In this document: one piece after another, positions 8,319-16,739 of the stretch
Numbering within the stretch: position 1 is the stretch's first letter
Layout of the letters: each line of letters starts with the position of its first letter
DNA from: WHSM01 sp050701635
GTDB taxonomy: Bacteria > Actinomycetota > Actinomycetes > Mycobacteriales > Micromonosporaceae
DNA length: 34,587 nt
Direction of reading: 5' to 3'
Assembly: GCA_050701635.1 (NCBI GenBank)
Contig: JBOGDF010000010.1
Location: 1-34,587, forward strand
The notes under the pieces: generated by a model
The model's database searches: none
The model's input: only the letters and a program-made list of their open reading frames with translations
What the model was told of the DNA's origin: nothing
Translations under genes and position numbers: made by a program

Positions 8319-9065
8319 TCAGTCGCCTCGCCGTTTCGCCATCTCACCAAGCACCGGTATCGCCGCAACCTGCCCCCGACTCAAGTTCTCCCACACCAAA
8401 CCAGTTGGCCGGTAGCGGTTGTGGCAGGCAATCACTGCCTGTGGCGTCACGATGTAGTCCACCGTAAAGTCATGCCGGTCGTGCGGCAAGTCGTCGTCAA
8501 CGACTTGCAGGCTATGCACCGTGGTCACAATCGTTGTTCGCTCCGAGATCAAGCTAGCTTCAGCCAGTAGCGCCAATTCAATATCCGAGTAGCCAGCACC
8601 CTTGCCAATACGCACACCCTGCCGGTTGACGGCCACCGTTCCACAGACAACAAGATCAATTGGCTGCATGTCAGCCAGGTCAACGGTTGGGGCGTAGGCA
8701 CTGGCGTTGCCGCTGGCGACGGCCTGCTCTGGCGGCACGGTCAGTGCATCGGGTGAGAAGTAGTAGAACGGTTGCGCTTTGGCCAACTTGGGCACGGCCA
8801 TGTAGAGCTGCTTGCCCTCACGGAGTGCTAACGCTCGCACCGGCAATTGTGCGTGGTCAGGGTTGGTGTTGACAGTGCGGGCGGCTTGCCACTCCGGGAG
8901 TTCAGTTAACTTGGCAGCAGCTTGGTCACTGCCAAGGAAATCCGGAATACGACCGTGCGCCCGACCAAGCGGCGAGGCTCCAGCCGCTTCGAGTTGACGC
9001 CACACCCGCTCGCGAATTGCTTGCTTGGCAGCTTGGGATTGACCTAAGTGAGATTCCCGGCTCAT
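8319..9065 (-). CDS. 5-formyltetrahydrofolate cyclo-ligase-like protein
   Basis: The 248-residue protein resembles the MTHFS (5-FTHF cyclo-ligase) fold. KQAIRERVWRQLEAAG is the N-terminal helix, QLYMAVPKLAKAQPFYYF the central strand region, and IGKGAGYSDIELALLAEA matches the nucleotide-binding loop, canonically GxGxGYYD. The loop reads GKGAGYSD, so one aromatic position is changed, and the protein is longer than typical MTHFS (about 190-200). The canonical enzyme converts 5-formyl-THF to 5,10-methenyl-THF with ATP; whether this paralogue does so is uncertain. ATG 9065 follows the stop of the XRE-TPR gene by 3 bp, so the two form an operon. It belongs to the lower-GC island. Confidence 0.78.
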   Translation of the reverse strand: MSRESHLGQSQAAKQAIRERVWRQLEAAGASPLGRAHGRIPDFLGSDQAAAKLTELPEWQAARTVNTNPDHAQLPVRALALREGKQLYMAVPKLAKAQPFYYFSPDALTVPPEQAVASGNASAYAPTVDLADMQPIDLVVCGTVAVNRQGVRIGKGAGYSDIELALLAEASLISERTTIVTTVHSLQVVDDDLPHDRHDFTVDYIVTPQAVIACHNRYRPTGLVWENLSRGQVAAIPVLGEMAKRRGD

Positions 9066-9068
9066 GGC

Positions 9069-10247
9069 TCAGCTCACAGCCATCAGGGAGAGCAGCCGGT
9101 CAGTCACGTCTTGCACGGCTGGCTCAGCTCGCCAGGGATACAGCTCCCGGCCAGCACCAAAGGCGATGGTCAGGCCAGCGGCACCCCGGCTCTGTTCTAA
9201 GATGTCAATGGCATTGTGGAGTGTGGCCGTGGCTTCATCGAGTTTGCGTTGCCGAATAAAACTCAGTGCCAGATTGCCCAGCACTAGCGAGCGGCTTTTC
9301 TGCCGGTCGCCAAGCTGGGCTACCGTGGCTTGCAGGATTGGTTCAGCTCGTTCCGGGCTGCCAAGGAACAAGTAACACGAACCGCTGAGACGGCCAAACT
9401 GACTGGACGAGAACAACTCAGCACCGGGATCGTCTGCTGAAAAATTGTTGAAATGCTGCTCAGCTTGGGCCAGAGCCTTCTCGCACAACCGGTACTCACT
9501 GGTCATGGCGTGAGCTTCACCAACATGCAGCCAGGCCAATCCAGCCAGGGCGTGACTGGTGCCGTCTGCACTAGCCACGGCCGTCTCAGCCAGATCGCGA
9601 CCGGCGACGGGATCACGGACAACCGGACGGCCGTACAAATGCACGAAGCTGCTGCGCAGACGGGCATGGCCCTCGGCTACCACATCGCCAGTTTCCTGGG
9701 CGGCTGATACCGCTTGGTCGTAGTAGGCGCGGGTACTCAGGTGATCACGGCGGCCGGAGGCATCCCAGACCAGTTGACCTAGGCACGTGGCGCTGGTGGC
9801 TTGCAGGGCGAACAGCTCTCGCCGGAGCTGGTCGGTACCGACATTACTGAGCAGCAGCGCTACTTGGGCGTGCAGCTCGCCAGCCTCGGCGAGCAGTGCC
9901 GCTGAGGGGGTGTGCTCGTAGCGCTGGCCGATGGCGGCAAGCTGGTCGCCCAGCCCGGCGATGGTGGCGCTGTCTACCTGGCTGGGCGAGCGCAGGGCGA
10001 AGAGCAAGCGGCTGGCGTCGGTGCTGCTTGCCACCTCCTCCACGTCGGCCAACAGCTCGTGCAGCTCGTCGGTCGTGACGCCAAGCACGCGGGCCAGCTT
10101 GGGCCGAAGCCAGGGCTGTGGCTCGGTGTCGGTGGTTTCCCAGCGGATGACGGTGGTGCGATCGACACCGAGACCAGCGGCCAGGGCCTCTTGGCTGTAG
10201 CCGACCTTCCGGCGCTGGGCAGCCAGACGCTGGCGCTTGATGGCCAC
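9069..10247 (-). CDS. XRE-family HTH regulator with TPR-like C-terminus
   Basis: Product of 392 residues. The N-terminal XRE HTH spans about residues 5-62: RRKVGYSQEALAAGLGVDRTTVIRWETTDTEPQP, interrupted here only by the usual helix turn, then LARVLGVTTDELHELL. The rest is a helical-repeat (TPR-like) array with alternating small/aromatic residues (ALAGLAWLHVGEAHAM, GSCYLFLGSPERAEPIL, LGNLALSFIRQRKLDEATATL). Such regulators sense a peptide or small ligand through the TPR part and are frequent in actinobacterial integrative elements. GTG 10247 is supported by GGGGAG seven bases upstream. It leads the operon with the cyclo-ligase-like gene and is divergent from the recombinase. Confidence 0.88.
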   Translation of the reverse strand: MAIKRQRLAAQRRKVGYSQEALAAGLGVDRTTVIRWETTDTEPQPWLRPKLARVLGVTTDELHELLADVEEVASSTDASRLLFALRSPSQVDSATIAGLGDQLAAIGQRYEHTPSAALLAEAGELHAQVALLLSNVGTDQLRRELFALQATSATCLGQLVWDASGRRDHLSTRAYYDQAVSAAQETGDVVAEGHARLRSSFVHLYGRPVVRDPVAGRDLAETAVASADGTSHALAGLAWLHVGEAHAMTSEYRLCEKALAQAEQHFNNFSADDPGAELFSSSQFGRLSGSCYLFLGSPERAEPILQATVAQLGDRQKSRSLVLGNLALSFIRQRKLDEATATLHNAIDILEQSRGAAGLTIAFGAGRELYPWRAEPAVQDVTDRLLSLMAVS

Positions 10248-10294
10248 GAGTCAGCTCCCCTTCCTGGCTGGTCAGCCTCCTACGCACAGCGTAG

Positions 10295-10516
10295 CCGGAC
10301 GACTTCGTATCCAGGCTGCTCAGCGCCACGGTGCAACAGATTCGCCACATTGCCAAGCTGGCAGCCAAGTACCGCGTGTCCACTGTGGCCATGACGCGCC
10401 GTCTGACTGGGCTGGGCTGCTTGGAGCCCAGAGAGCGCCACGTGACGCCTGTTGCCCGTTACTTCCGCACAGCAGCCCTACCCCATGTCGGCCAACTTGC
10501 GCCGTTGGCAGCCTGA
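10295..10516 (+). pseudogene. ImmA/IrrE-like metallopeptidase, C-terminal remnant
   Basis: The frame reads IRHIAKLAAKYRVSTVAMTR followed by RLTGLGCLEP and RYF near the end. This is the pattern of the C-terminal helix-turn-helix of ImmA/IrrE proteins (LAxRYxVSxxAMxxRLxxLGL). The HExxH zinc motif that should lie about 60-80 residues upstream is missing, because the frame is closed by a stop at 10292-10294 and the divergent XRE gene begins there. A 61-residue frame from GTG 10331 could still be translated. It ends 15 bp before the recombinase ATG. ImmA partners of XRE repressors are typical of integrative elements. Confidence 0.45.
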
Positions 10517-10531
10517 GAGGAGATAACCGTT

Positions 10532-12349
10532 ATGAGCAATCAAACAGTTGTGAATGAGCCTGAGGTAGTCGAATACGGCATTGACTATTTGCGGGTCTCC
10601 TCCAAACGCCAACTCGACACAGCGGCTGACGTTGACCCGGATGGCAACTCCGTTAACACCCAGCGCGAGTACTGCCAAGGCAAGGCTAAGACTATGGGCG
10701 TAGTGCTCAAGAAAGAATTCATTGAGCCCGGCACCAGTGCTCAGAGCGTCGACAAGCGGCCAGTCTTTCGGGAGCTACTGGCCTACCTGAAAGACCACCC
10801 GGAAATCCGCTACGTCTTTATCTACATGCGAAGCCGCGCCTTCCGTAACTTCACCGATGCCGCTATTACCAAGCGGCAACTACTCGGCATGGGCGTCAAA
10901 CTGGTCAGCGCCAAAGAAGACTTTGGTGAGGGCATCATGGCGGATGCTATGGAAGCCGTCACCGACATCATGAACGAAGTCCAGGTGCGACTGAGCGGGC
11001 AAGACATTGCTACCAAGATGCACAACAAGGCCCGCAATGGTGGCACGCTCGGTCGGGCTAAGCTGGGCTACGCCAACTCCCGGCTCGACATTGAGGGGCG
11101 AAGGTTAATACCATAACCCTGGACGAGGAGCGGGCCGACTTTGTGCGCATGGCGTTTGAGCTCTTCGCCACTGGAAGCCACACCATTGGCAGCTTGCAAG
11201 CCAAGTTGACCGAAGCTGGCCTCAGAATGCCGCGCACTGGCGTGGCTATTTCTGAGCAGACCGTGCAGAAGCTGCTACGCGACAAATATTACATCGGCAC
11301 CGTCACCTACAAGGGCATGGAGTATGAAGGCCGTCACCCCAAGCTAGTCGAGCCCGAGCTATTTGAGCGTGTCCAACGGGTCATGGATGCTCACTCCGGC
11401 AGTACGCGGCTACGGAACCACCCGCATTACCTGAAAGGCCTGCTGTACTGCGGTCGCTGCCAGCAGCGCTACATAGTCCAGCGAGCCAAAGGTCGTCAGG
11501 GTGGCCTGTACTTCTACTTCTTCTGCCGGGGTCGGCAGCAAGGCATGTGCAACCAGCCGTATGTGCCGGTCGAAGTTATGGAGAAAGCTGTTGAGCAGCA
11601 CTACGGCTACGCCGTACGGGTCAGTGACCAGTTCCTGAATGACGTCAAGGCCAGCGTTGACGAAGCCCTGAAGGCTGACTTCAGCCTGACAGCAGAAATG
11701 CGCGACAAGTACACCCGGCGCTTGGAATCCCTGGACCGCAAAGAGGACTACTACCTCGATCTTGGAGCTGAGGAGGGCTGGCCCAAGGACAAGCTCCGGA
11801 GCAAGATCGCCGCCATCCGGGATGAGCGGCAGAGCATCCCGGCGCGAGCTAGAGGACGCTACAGCCCACCTGGAGACCGGGCGGCAAGTCTTCACGGCAG
11901 CCTTGGAGCTGCTGAACAACCCAGCGAAGATGTACCAACGCTCCGGCGAGGCCGTGCGAGCGATCTTGAACCAAGCCTTCTTCACTCGGCTGTACATCCA
12001 GGGCGACAAGGTGGCCGCCCATGACCTGAAGGAGCCGTTCGGCGTGTTGGTGGAGAGTTACCAGCGAACGACCGGTACCAGTGGTGGCTGGCAGCCGACA
12101 CCAGCTCTGAGTGGCGCTGACGAGACCGAGGAGCTACCAGGCACCCCGAACAGCGGTAGCAAGGTCTACTACCGCCGAGCTGGCTCAGAGGCCCCAAAGA
12201 CGGAAAGAGCCGCCGTACCGAAGTACGACGGCTCTGACCTGCGAACTTCCTTGACAGACCTGCTCGGCCTGACCTTGGTGGGTCAGGGTTCGAGTAAGGC
12301 TGTCATGGTGGGCGATACTGGGATCGAACCAGTGACCTCTCGCGTGTGA
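10532..12349 (+). pseudogene. Large serine recombinase/integrase, two frameshifts
   Basis: Three consecutive frames together encode one large serine recombinase of about 605 residues. The first (10532-11116) is the resolvase catalytic domain with the active-site serine in YLRVSSKRQ and arginines in YMRSRAFRN. Near 11102-11104 one base is missing: the frame stops at 11114, while the frame from 11104 continues with VNTITLDEERADF. That second frame carries the recombinase domain and the zinc-ribbon (LLYCGRCQQR ... FYFFCRG ... MCNQP). Near 11838-11840 one extra C shifts it again; the third frame holds the coiled-coil and tail (RRELEDATAHLETGR). The tail runs into tRNA-Val(CAC) on the opposite strand and stops at 12347-12349. 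A good site GAGGAG precedes ATG 10532. As written the enzyme is dead, unless the two indels are sequencing errors. Confidence 0.85.
12206..12235 (-). terminator. Strong UUCG-loop hairpin downstream of tRNA-Val
   Basis: AGAGCCG-C-CGTAC (12206-12218) pairs with GTACG-A-CGGCTCT (12223-12235) around a four-base loop that reads TTCG on the minus strand, closed by C-G, the classic very stable tetraloop. On that strand it is followed by TTTCCGTCTTT. It lies about 70 nt downstream of tRNA-Val(CAC) and so may terminate it, although it is inside the recombinase reading frame on the other strand. Confidence 0.6.
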
Positions 12350-12380
12350 GGCGAGCGCTCTCCCGCTGAGCTAATCGCCC
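12306..12380 (-). tRNA. tRNA-Val(CAC)
   Basis: The minus strand folds as a full cloverleaf: acceptor GGGCGAT/ATCGCCC, D-arm GCTC...GAGC, anticodon stem CTCGC/GCGAG with loop CTCACAC (anticodon CAC, reads GUG), and T-arm ACTGG-TTCGATC-CCAGT. The discriminator is A (12309) and CCA is encoded (12306-12308), unlike the tRNA-Val(GAC) in this window. Its 3' end is overlapped antisense by the tail of the serine recombinase, so it is the probable attachment site of the island. TAAGGT (plus 12393-12398) is a possible -10. Confidence 0.96.
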
Positions 12381-12445
12381 GGGCGCCGCATCACCTTACC
12401 CGACTCGGCGGCGGTGCTGCATCTGGGATCCGGTGGTGTCGGTGA

Positions 12446-12931
12446 TCAGTTCGAGGTCACGAAGTGCCAGGCGCTCTGCACCAGGTCGATGCCGAAGCTG
12501 TTGCGGATCGCCCACCAGGAGACCGCGCCTACGAAGAGCAGCCCGACGGCGCCGATCACGATCCGTACCGGCCAGGACTGGCGACCCATCCAGTGCGTCC
12601 ACATCGTGAGTTTCTGTCGGGCGTAGTGCAGCAGGTGCTTGGCCCAGACGTACTCGATGGAGAGGATCAGCAGGCCCAGCAGCACCACTGCCCAGCCGGG
12701 GCCCGGCAGCGGGATCATGACGATGCCGATAGCGACAAACGCGACGCCGACGATCGCCACCACTACCTTGAGGGTGAGCCGGCCGGCCGCGGTGGCGCGG
12801 GTCCGGTCCAGCCATCCGGAGACGGTCGCTCGGATCCGGTCCAGCCATCCAGGGCGTTTCACGTCGGCTACCTCGTCGCGCTCGGCGGTCACCACAGTGG
12901 TCATCGACCGAGTCGACGAATCCTCACGCAC
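12446..12931 (-). CDS. PGPGW-motif membrane protein (TIGR02611-like)
   Basis: Product of 161 residues with three hydrophobic segments: VVVAIVGVAFVAIGIVMIP, WAVVLLGLLILSIEYVW and VRIVIGAVGLLFVGAVSWWA. Between the first two lies PLPGPGWAVVLLG, the PGPGW signature that defines this actinobacterial membrane-protein family. The N-terminus is soluble and charged with a short WLDRIRATVSG / WLDRTRATAAG duplication. GTG 12931 is chosen because GGGAGGG lies just upstream (plus 12936-12942); ATG 12904 is the alternative. Function is not established. It is divergent from ssgB across a 230-bp gap. Confidence 0.85.
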   Translation of the reverse strand: MREDSSTRSMTTVVTAERDEVADVKRPGWLDRIRATVSGWLDRTRATAAGRLTLKVVVAIVGVAFVAIGIVMIPLPGPGWAVVLLGLLILSIEYVWAKHLLHYARQKLTMWTHWMGRQSWPVRIVIGAVGLLFVGAVSWWAIRNSFGIDLVQSAWHFVTSN

Positions 12932-13161
12932 GACACCCTCCCATGAGGTCAATCTACGACCCGGCGGCGGCTCCGCGGGGACTCGACCGTACCTAACTTC
13001 CGCCAACTCATTACCACCAGGCGACATGAACAGTTAGACCGTGTGTACGGCCGCTCACGCTAACCGGGTGAGGTGGGCGTATAGCAGCGTGTGATCACGG
13101 GTATCACTGTTCAGCAGATCCGGGGCGCCAGCCGTCCCGCCGGCTCCAAGGGGAGTAGTCG

Positions 13162-13605
13162 ATGGGCCCGATACGCCCTACCTCGGTCGAGGTGGAGACT
13201 TCGCTGCATCTGGTTGCCCCAGACGCGGTGACGCTGCCGGTACGGGCGAGCCTGCGGTACGACCCCTGCGACCCGTACGCCGTACATGTGATGTTTCATC
13301 CTGATGCTTCCGGTGCCGAGCCGGTGAGCTGGTCGTTCGCCCGGGAATTGCTGGTCACGGGGATCGACGAGGCCGCCGGGATCGGTGACGTACGGGTCTG
13401 GCCGTGGGCGACGCCGCGCGGTGAGGTGGTCGCCCTGGCCCTGTCCTCCCCCGACGGCAACGCCCTGTTCGAAGTGCAGCGCAGTGTGCTGGTGCGGTTC
13501 CTGCGGCGTACGTTCTCCGCGGTGCCGCGGGGCCGGGAGAGCGAGTACCTCGACATCGACGTGGCGCTGACGAAGCTCTTCCAGCGCGGCCCCACCAACA
13601 GCTGA
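13162..13605 (+). CDS. ssgB: SsgB-type sporulation/cell division regulator
   Basis: Product of 147 residues, closely matching the SsgA-like protein family: LPVRASLRYDPCDPYAVHVM, WSFARELLVTGIDEAAGIGD, VRVWPWATPRGEVVALALSS and PDGNALFEVQRSVLVRFLRR follow the family order with no gaps. SsgB is the most conserved member and recruits FtsZ to future septum sites during sporulation-specific division in morphologically complex actinomycetes. ATG 13162 is preceded by GGGGAG (13150-13155) at good spacing. The 230-bp upstream gap should hold its promoter; I could not assign it. Its presence supports a sporulating, mycelial host. Assignment to SsgB rather than another SsgA-like paralogue is based on the motif match only. 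Confidence 0.88.
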   Translation: MGPIRPTSVEVETSLHLVAPDAVTLPVRASLRYDPCDPYAVHVMFHPDASGAEPVSWSFARELLVTGIDEAAGIGDVRVWPWATPRGEVVALALSSPDGNALFEVQRSVLVRFLRRTFSAVPRGRESEYLDIDVALTKLFQRGPTNS

Positions 13606-13621
13606 GCGCCGCCCCCACCCG

Positions 13622-15172
13622 CTACTGCAGCGGGCCGATCACGCTTTCCGCCGCCGCGAGCAGCTCGCTGAGCATGCCGCTGACCGCCTCCAGCTGCGGT
13701 GCCATCTCCCGGTCCACCAGCATCACCGGTACGTGTCTCCGGATCGCCGCGTGTACGGCACCGGTCGCCGGCCCCGGCTCGGCGGCTTCAGACCGCAGGT
13801 CGATTCCCTGGGCCGCACACAGCAGCTCCACCGCCAGCACGGTGCGCGTGTTGTCGAGCACCTCGTGCGCCTTGCGTACGGCGTGCCACCCCATCGAGAC
13901 GTGGTCTTCCTGGTTGCCCGAGGTGACGATCGAGTCGATGCTGGCCGGGTGGCAGAGCACCTTGTTCTCGCTCACCACGCTGGCGGCGGTGTACTGCGCC
14001 AGCATGAAGCCGGAGTTGGTGCCGGCGTCCGGCGCCAGGAACGGCGGCAGCCCGCGTGAGGTGGCGGGGTCGAGCAGCCGGTAGACCCGGCGTTCGGAGA
14101 TGCTGGCCACCTCGGCGGCGGCCATCGCCAGCATGTCGGCGGCGAAGGCGAGCGGCTGGCCGTGGAAGTTGCCGGTGCTCATCACCTCGTACCCGCCGTC
14201 GCCGTCGCTGACCACGACCGGGTTGTCGACCACCGAGCCGAGCTCGATCTCCATCACCCGCCGGCAGTGCGCCACCACGTCCCGGGACGAGCCGTGCACC
14301 TGCGGCGCACACCGCAGCGAGTACGAGTCCTGCACCGCGTGGTCGGAGTACCGGTGGCTGGCCAGCAGCGGACTGCCGGCGAGCAGCGCGCGCAGGTTGG
14401 CGGCGCTGGCGAGCTGCCCCGGGTGCGGGCGGATCACCTGGACCCGCTCGTCGTACGCCCGGTCGGTGCCGAACAGCGCCTCCACCGACATCGCGCACGC
14501 GATGTCGACCAGCTTGAAGTACTCCTCGGCGCGCGCCACGGCGAGCGCCAGCACCGCCTGCATCGGCTCGGTGCCGTTGATCAGGCTGAGCCCTTCCTTG
14601 GGCTGCAGCTGCAGCGGCTCCAGCCCGTGCTCTTTGAGCACCTCGGCGGCCGGGCGCCCCCGCACCGGGTCACCGGGAGCGCGCAACCGGCCCTCCCCGA
14701 TCAGCGGCAGCGCGAGGTGCGCCAGCTGCGCCAGGTCGCCGGAGGCGCCCACCGAGCCCTGACACGGCACCACGGGCAGCAGATCGCGCTCCAGCAGCTC
14801 CAGGAAGCGCCGCGGCAGCTCGACCCGTACCCCGGAGATGCCGGCGGCGAGGGTACGGGCGCGCAGCAGCAGCAGCGCGCGTACCACCTCGGGGGCCAGC
14901 GGGGCACCGACGCCGGCGGCGTGGCTGCGTACCAGGCTGAACTGCAGTTGACTCAACTCGTCGGCCGGGATGTACGTGTCGGCCAGGGCACCGAATCCGG
15001 TGGTCACCCCGTACGCCACGGTCCCCTTCTCCACGGCGGTGGCGACCACGCCGCGACTGGCGGCCATCCGTTCGGCAACGTCTGCACCGAGCTGAACACG
15101 CGCACGGCCGAACGCGACGTCGACCACGTCGTCGACCGTGAGCGCGTCCCCGGTCATCTCCAGGACACGCAT
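13622..15172 (-). CDS. hutH: Histidine ammonia-lyase
   Basis: Non-oxidatively deaminates L-histidine to trans-urocanate, the first step of histidine catabolism. The 516 residues are full length. The electrophilic MIO cofactor forms from Ala143-Ser144-Gly145 in GSVGASGDLAQL, and the catalytic tyrosine is Tyr54 in YGVTTGFG. NGTEPMQAVLALA, QDSYSLRCAPQVHG, STGNFHGQP and GNQEDHVSMGWHA are the expected downstream active-site blocks. ATG 15172 is used; the ATG 15 bases further in lies directly against a purine stretch and is a worse start. No other hut genes are adjacent, so it stands alone. It is convergent with ssgB and divergent from the CapA-like gene. Confidence 0.95.
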   Translation of the reverse strand: MRVLEMTGDALTVDDVVDVAFGRARVQLGADVAERMAASRGVVATAVEKGTVAYGVTTGFGALADTYIPADELSQLQFSLVRSHAAGVGAPLAPEVVRALLLLRARTLAAGISGVRVELPRRFLELLERDLLPVVPCQGSVGASGDLAQLAHLALPLIGEGRLRAPGDPVRGRPAAEVLKEHGLEPLQLQPKEGLSLINGTEPMQAVLALAVARAEEYFKLVDIACAMSVEALFGTDRAYDERVQVIRPHPGQLASAANLRALLAGSPLLASHRYSDHAVQDSYSLRCAPQVHGSSRDVVAHCRRVMEIELGSVVDNPVVVSDGDGGYEVMSTGNFHGQPLAFAADMLAMAAAEVASISERRVYRLLDPATSRGLPPFLAPDAGTNSGFMLAQYTAASVVSENKVLCHPASIDSIVTSGNQEDHVSMGWHAVRKAHEVLDNTRTVLAVELLCAAQGIDLRSEAAEPGPATGAVHAAIRRHVPVMLVDREMAPQLEAVSGMLSELLAAAESVIGPLQ

Positions 15173-15318
15173 GCCGGCACCCTAATTCCCTGGGTACGCC
15201 CACCTGGCGGCGGGGCCACCCGGCGTCATGCCGCAGCTGGCCCGGCTCGCACGCCGGGGTACCGGCTACCGGGTCCGACCGGGCGACGGCCGGGCCGGTC
15301 AGCCCGTAGATTGGCGCG

Positions 15319-16389
15319 GTGAACCATCGCCGCCGGTCGTTGACCGCCCTGCCGTTGCTGCTCGTGGTGGCCGTGGTGGCCGGGTGCTCCGGCGAGCAGC
15401 CGGCCGCTCGCCCCACCCCGACCCGGGCGGCGCCGTCCAGCCCCGCGTCCCCCACCCCGCCGCCCGAGATCACCGTGGCGTTCGCCGGCGACGTGCACTT
15501 CGCGGAACGTACGCTGCGCCTGCTCGACGATCCGGACACCGCGTTCGGCCCCATCTCCGAGCAGCTCTCCGCCGCCGACGTCTCGATCGTGAACCTCGAA
15601 ACGGCGGTCACCGAGGGCGGCACCAAGGAGCCGAAGCAGTTCCACTTCCGGGCGCCGCCGAGCGCGTACCAGGCGATCAAGGCCGCCGGCATCGACGCGG
15701 TCTCGCTGGCGAACAACCACGCGCTCGACTACGGCCAGGACGGCTTCGCCGACACCATGCGGCACGCCGAGGAGGCCGGCGTACCGGTGTTCGGCGCGGG
15801 TGTGGACCGCCGGGCGGCGTACGCCCCCTGGGTCACCGAGGTACGCGGCGTGAAGATCGCCGTGGTCGGGCTGAGCCAGATCCGGGAGCTGTCCGAGCGG
15901 TGGGCCGCCACCGACGACCGCGCCGGCATCGCGATGGCGCACGACGTGGCCGCCGCCGCCGAGGCGGTACGCGCCGCGCGCAAGCAGGCCGACGTGGTGC
16001 TGGTGTACCTGCACTGGGGGAAGGAAGGCGATCAGTGCCCCACGTCGCGGATGACCACCCTCGCGAAGGCGCTGGCCGACGCGGGCGCCACCGCGGTGAT
16101 CGGCACCCACGCCCACCTGCTGCTCGGCGACGGCTGGCTCGGCAAGACGTACGTGTCGTACGGCCTGGGCAACTTCCTGTGGTGGTGGAACGACGCGTTC
16201 TCCAACGACACCGGCGTACTGCGGCTCACCCTGCGCGGCAGCGCGCTCACTGATACGGAGTTCGTACCCGCGTTGATCTCGCGTACCACCGGCCAGCCGC
16301 TGCCCGCCGAGGGCGACGAGGCCGTACGGCTCAGCAAGAAGTACGCCGCTCTGCGGGACTGCACCGGACTGGCAGACGGCCCCAGCTAA
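15319..16389 (+). CDS. CapA-family lipoprotein (metallophosphatase fold)
   Basis: Product of 356 residues: a basic N-terminus, hydrophobic core and lipobox VVAGC (Cys23) make it a lipoprotein, followed by a Pro/Thr-rich linker to about residue 50. The PGA_cap / calcineurin-like domain follows: TVAFAGDVHF, IVNLETAVT, SLANNHALDYG, YLHWGKE and IGTHAH supply the family's metal-binding Asp, Asn and His residues in order. CapA proteins take part in poly-gamma-glutamate synthesis or export, but lone actinobacterial homologues like this one, without capBC, have unproven roles. GTG 15319 is preceded by a -10-like TAGATT at 15307-15312, so the message is probably leaderless. Confidence 0.88.
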   Translation: MNHRRRSLTALPLLLVVAVVAGCSGEQPAARPTPTRAAPSSPASPTPPPEITVAFAGDVHFAERTLRLLDDPDTAFGPISEQLSAADVSIVNLETAVTEGGTKEPKQFHFRAPPSAYQAIKAAGIDAVSLANNHALDYGQDGFADTMRHAEEAGVPVFGAGVDRRAAYAPWVTEVRGVKIAVVGLSQIRELSERWAATDDRAGIAMAHDVAAAAEAVRAARKQADVVLVYLHWGKEGDQCPTSRMTTLAKALADAGATAVIGTHAHLLLGDGWLGKTYVSYGLGNFLWWWNDAFSNDTGVLRLTLRGSALTDTEFVPALISRTTGQPLPAEGDEAVRLSKKYAALRDCTGLADGPS

Positions 16390-16427
16390 AGAAGTTTGAC
16401 GACACGCGCCGCGAACGCGACCCTGGT

Positions 16428-16457
16428 TTGGCGCTCGGTAGACGGCTCAGCTACAGT
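16428..16457 (+). promoter_or_regulatory. Promoter of the tRNA array
   Basis: TTGGCG (16428-16433) and TACAGT (16452-16457) are separated by 18 bp and lie 37 bp before tRNA-Gly. This fits a housekeeping-sigma promoter for the three-tRNA transcript. Confidence 0.5.
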
Positions 16458-16494
16458 CTTTGAGCGCGCCGGGAACAGCATCCGGCAGCACAAT

Positions 16495-16567
16495 GCGGAC
16501 GTAGCGCAGTTGGTAGCGCATCACCTTGCCAAGGTGAGGGTCGCGGGTTCGAGTCCCGTCGTCCGCT
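16495..16567 (+). tRNA. tRNA-Gly(GCC)
   Basis: Complete 73-nt cloverleaf: acceptor GCGGACG/CGTCCGC, D-arm GCGC...GCGC, anticodon stem TCACC/GGTGA with loop TTGCCAA (anticodon GCC), T-arm GCGGG-TTCGAGT-CCCGT (one wobble pair), discriminator T. First of three tRNAs; 15 bp before tRNA-Cys. CCA is not encoded. Confidence 0.97.
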
Positions 16568-16582
16568 CGGCACCTTCGAACC

Positions 16583-16654
16583 GGCGGGATGGCCGAGTGG
16601 CTTAGGCAAGGGCCTGCAAAGCCCTGTACGCGGGTTCGATTCCCGCTCCCGCCT
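16583..16654 (+). tRNA. tRNA-Cys(GCA)
   Basis: Complete 72-nt cloverleaf: acceptor GGCGGGA/TCCCGCC, anticodon stem AGGGC/GCCCT with loop CTGCAAA (anticodon GCA), T-arm GCGGG-TTCGATT-CCCGC, and discriminator T, the identity base expected for tRNA-Cys. One base separates it from tRNA-Val. CCA is not encoded. Confidence 0.96.
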
Positions 16655-16655
16655 C

Positions 16656-16727
16656 GGGCGCTTAGCTCAGTGGGAGAGCGCTTCCCTGACACGGAAGAGG
16701 TCACTGGTTCAATCCCAGTAGCGCCCA
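16656..16727 (+). tRNA. tRNA-Val(GAC)
   Basis: Complete 72-nt cloverleaf: acceptor GGGCGCT/AGCGCCC, anticodon stem CTTCC/GGAAG with loop CTGACAC (anticodon GAC), T-arm ACTGG-TTCAATC-CCAGT, discriminator A. CCA is not encoded. Bases 16686-16716 recur with two mismatches at 17513-17543, pointing to past integration at this gene. Confidence 0.97.
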
Positions 16728-16739
16728 CAAATGGATGAG

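Larger units (their letters stand above)
7285..12349. mobile_element. Decayed integrative element next to tRNA-Val(CAC)
   Basis: The interval has visibly lower GC and less biased codons than its surroundings, especially 7.76-12.3 kb. It holds genes typical of actinobacterial integrative elements: HTH gene, membrane-anchored unknown, cyclo-ligase-like protein, XRE-TPR regulator, ImmA-like remnant and a serine recombinase. The right end is the 3' end of tRNA-Val(CAC), into which the recombinase frame runs. The left end is a guess: it lies somewhere between the SCP2-like stop and the first lower-GC gene, and no direct repeat of the tRNA tail could be found by eye. No replication or transfer genes are present. 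Confidence 0.5.

Noticed and set aside
13622..15172. hut operon
   Set aside because: Only hutH is present; flanking genes are ssgB and a CapA-like lipoprotein, neither linked to histidine use.
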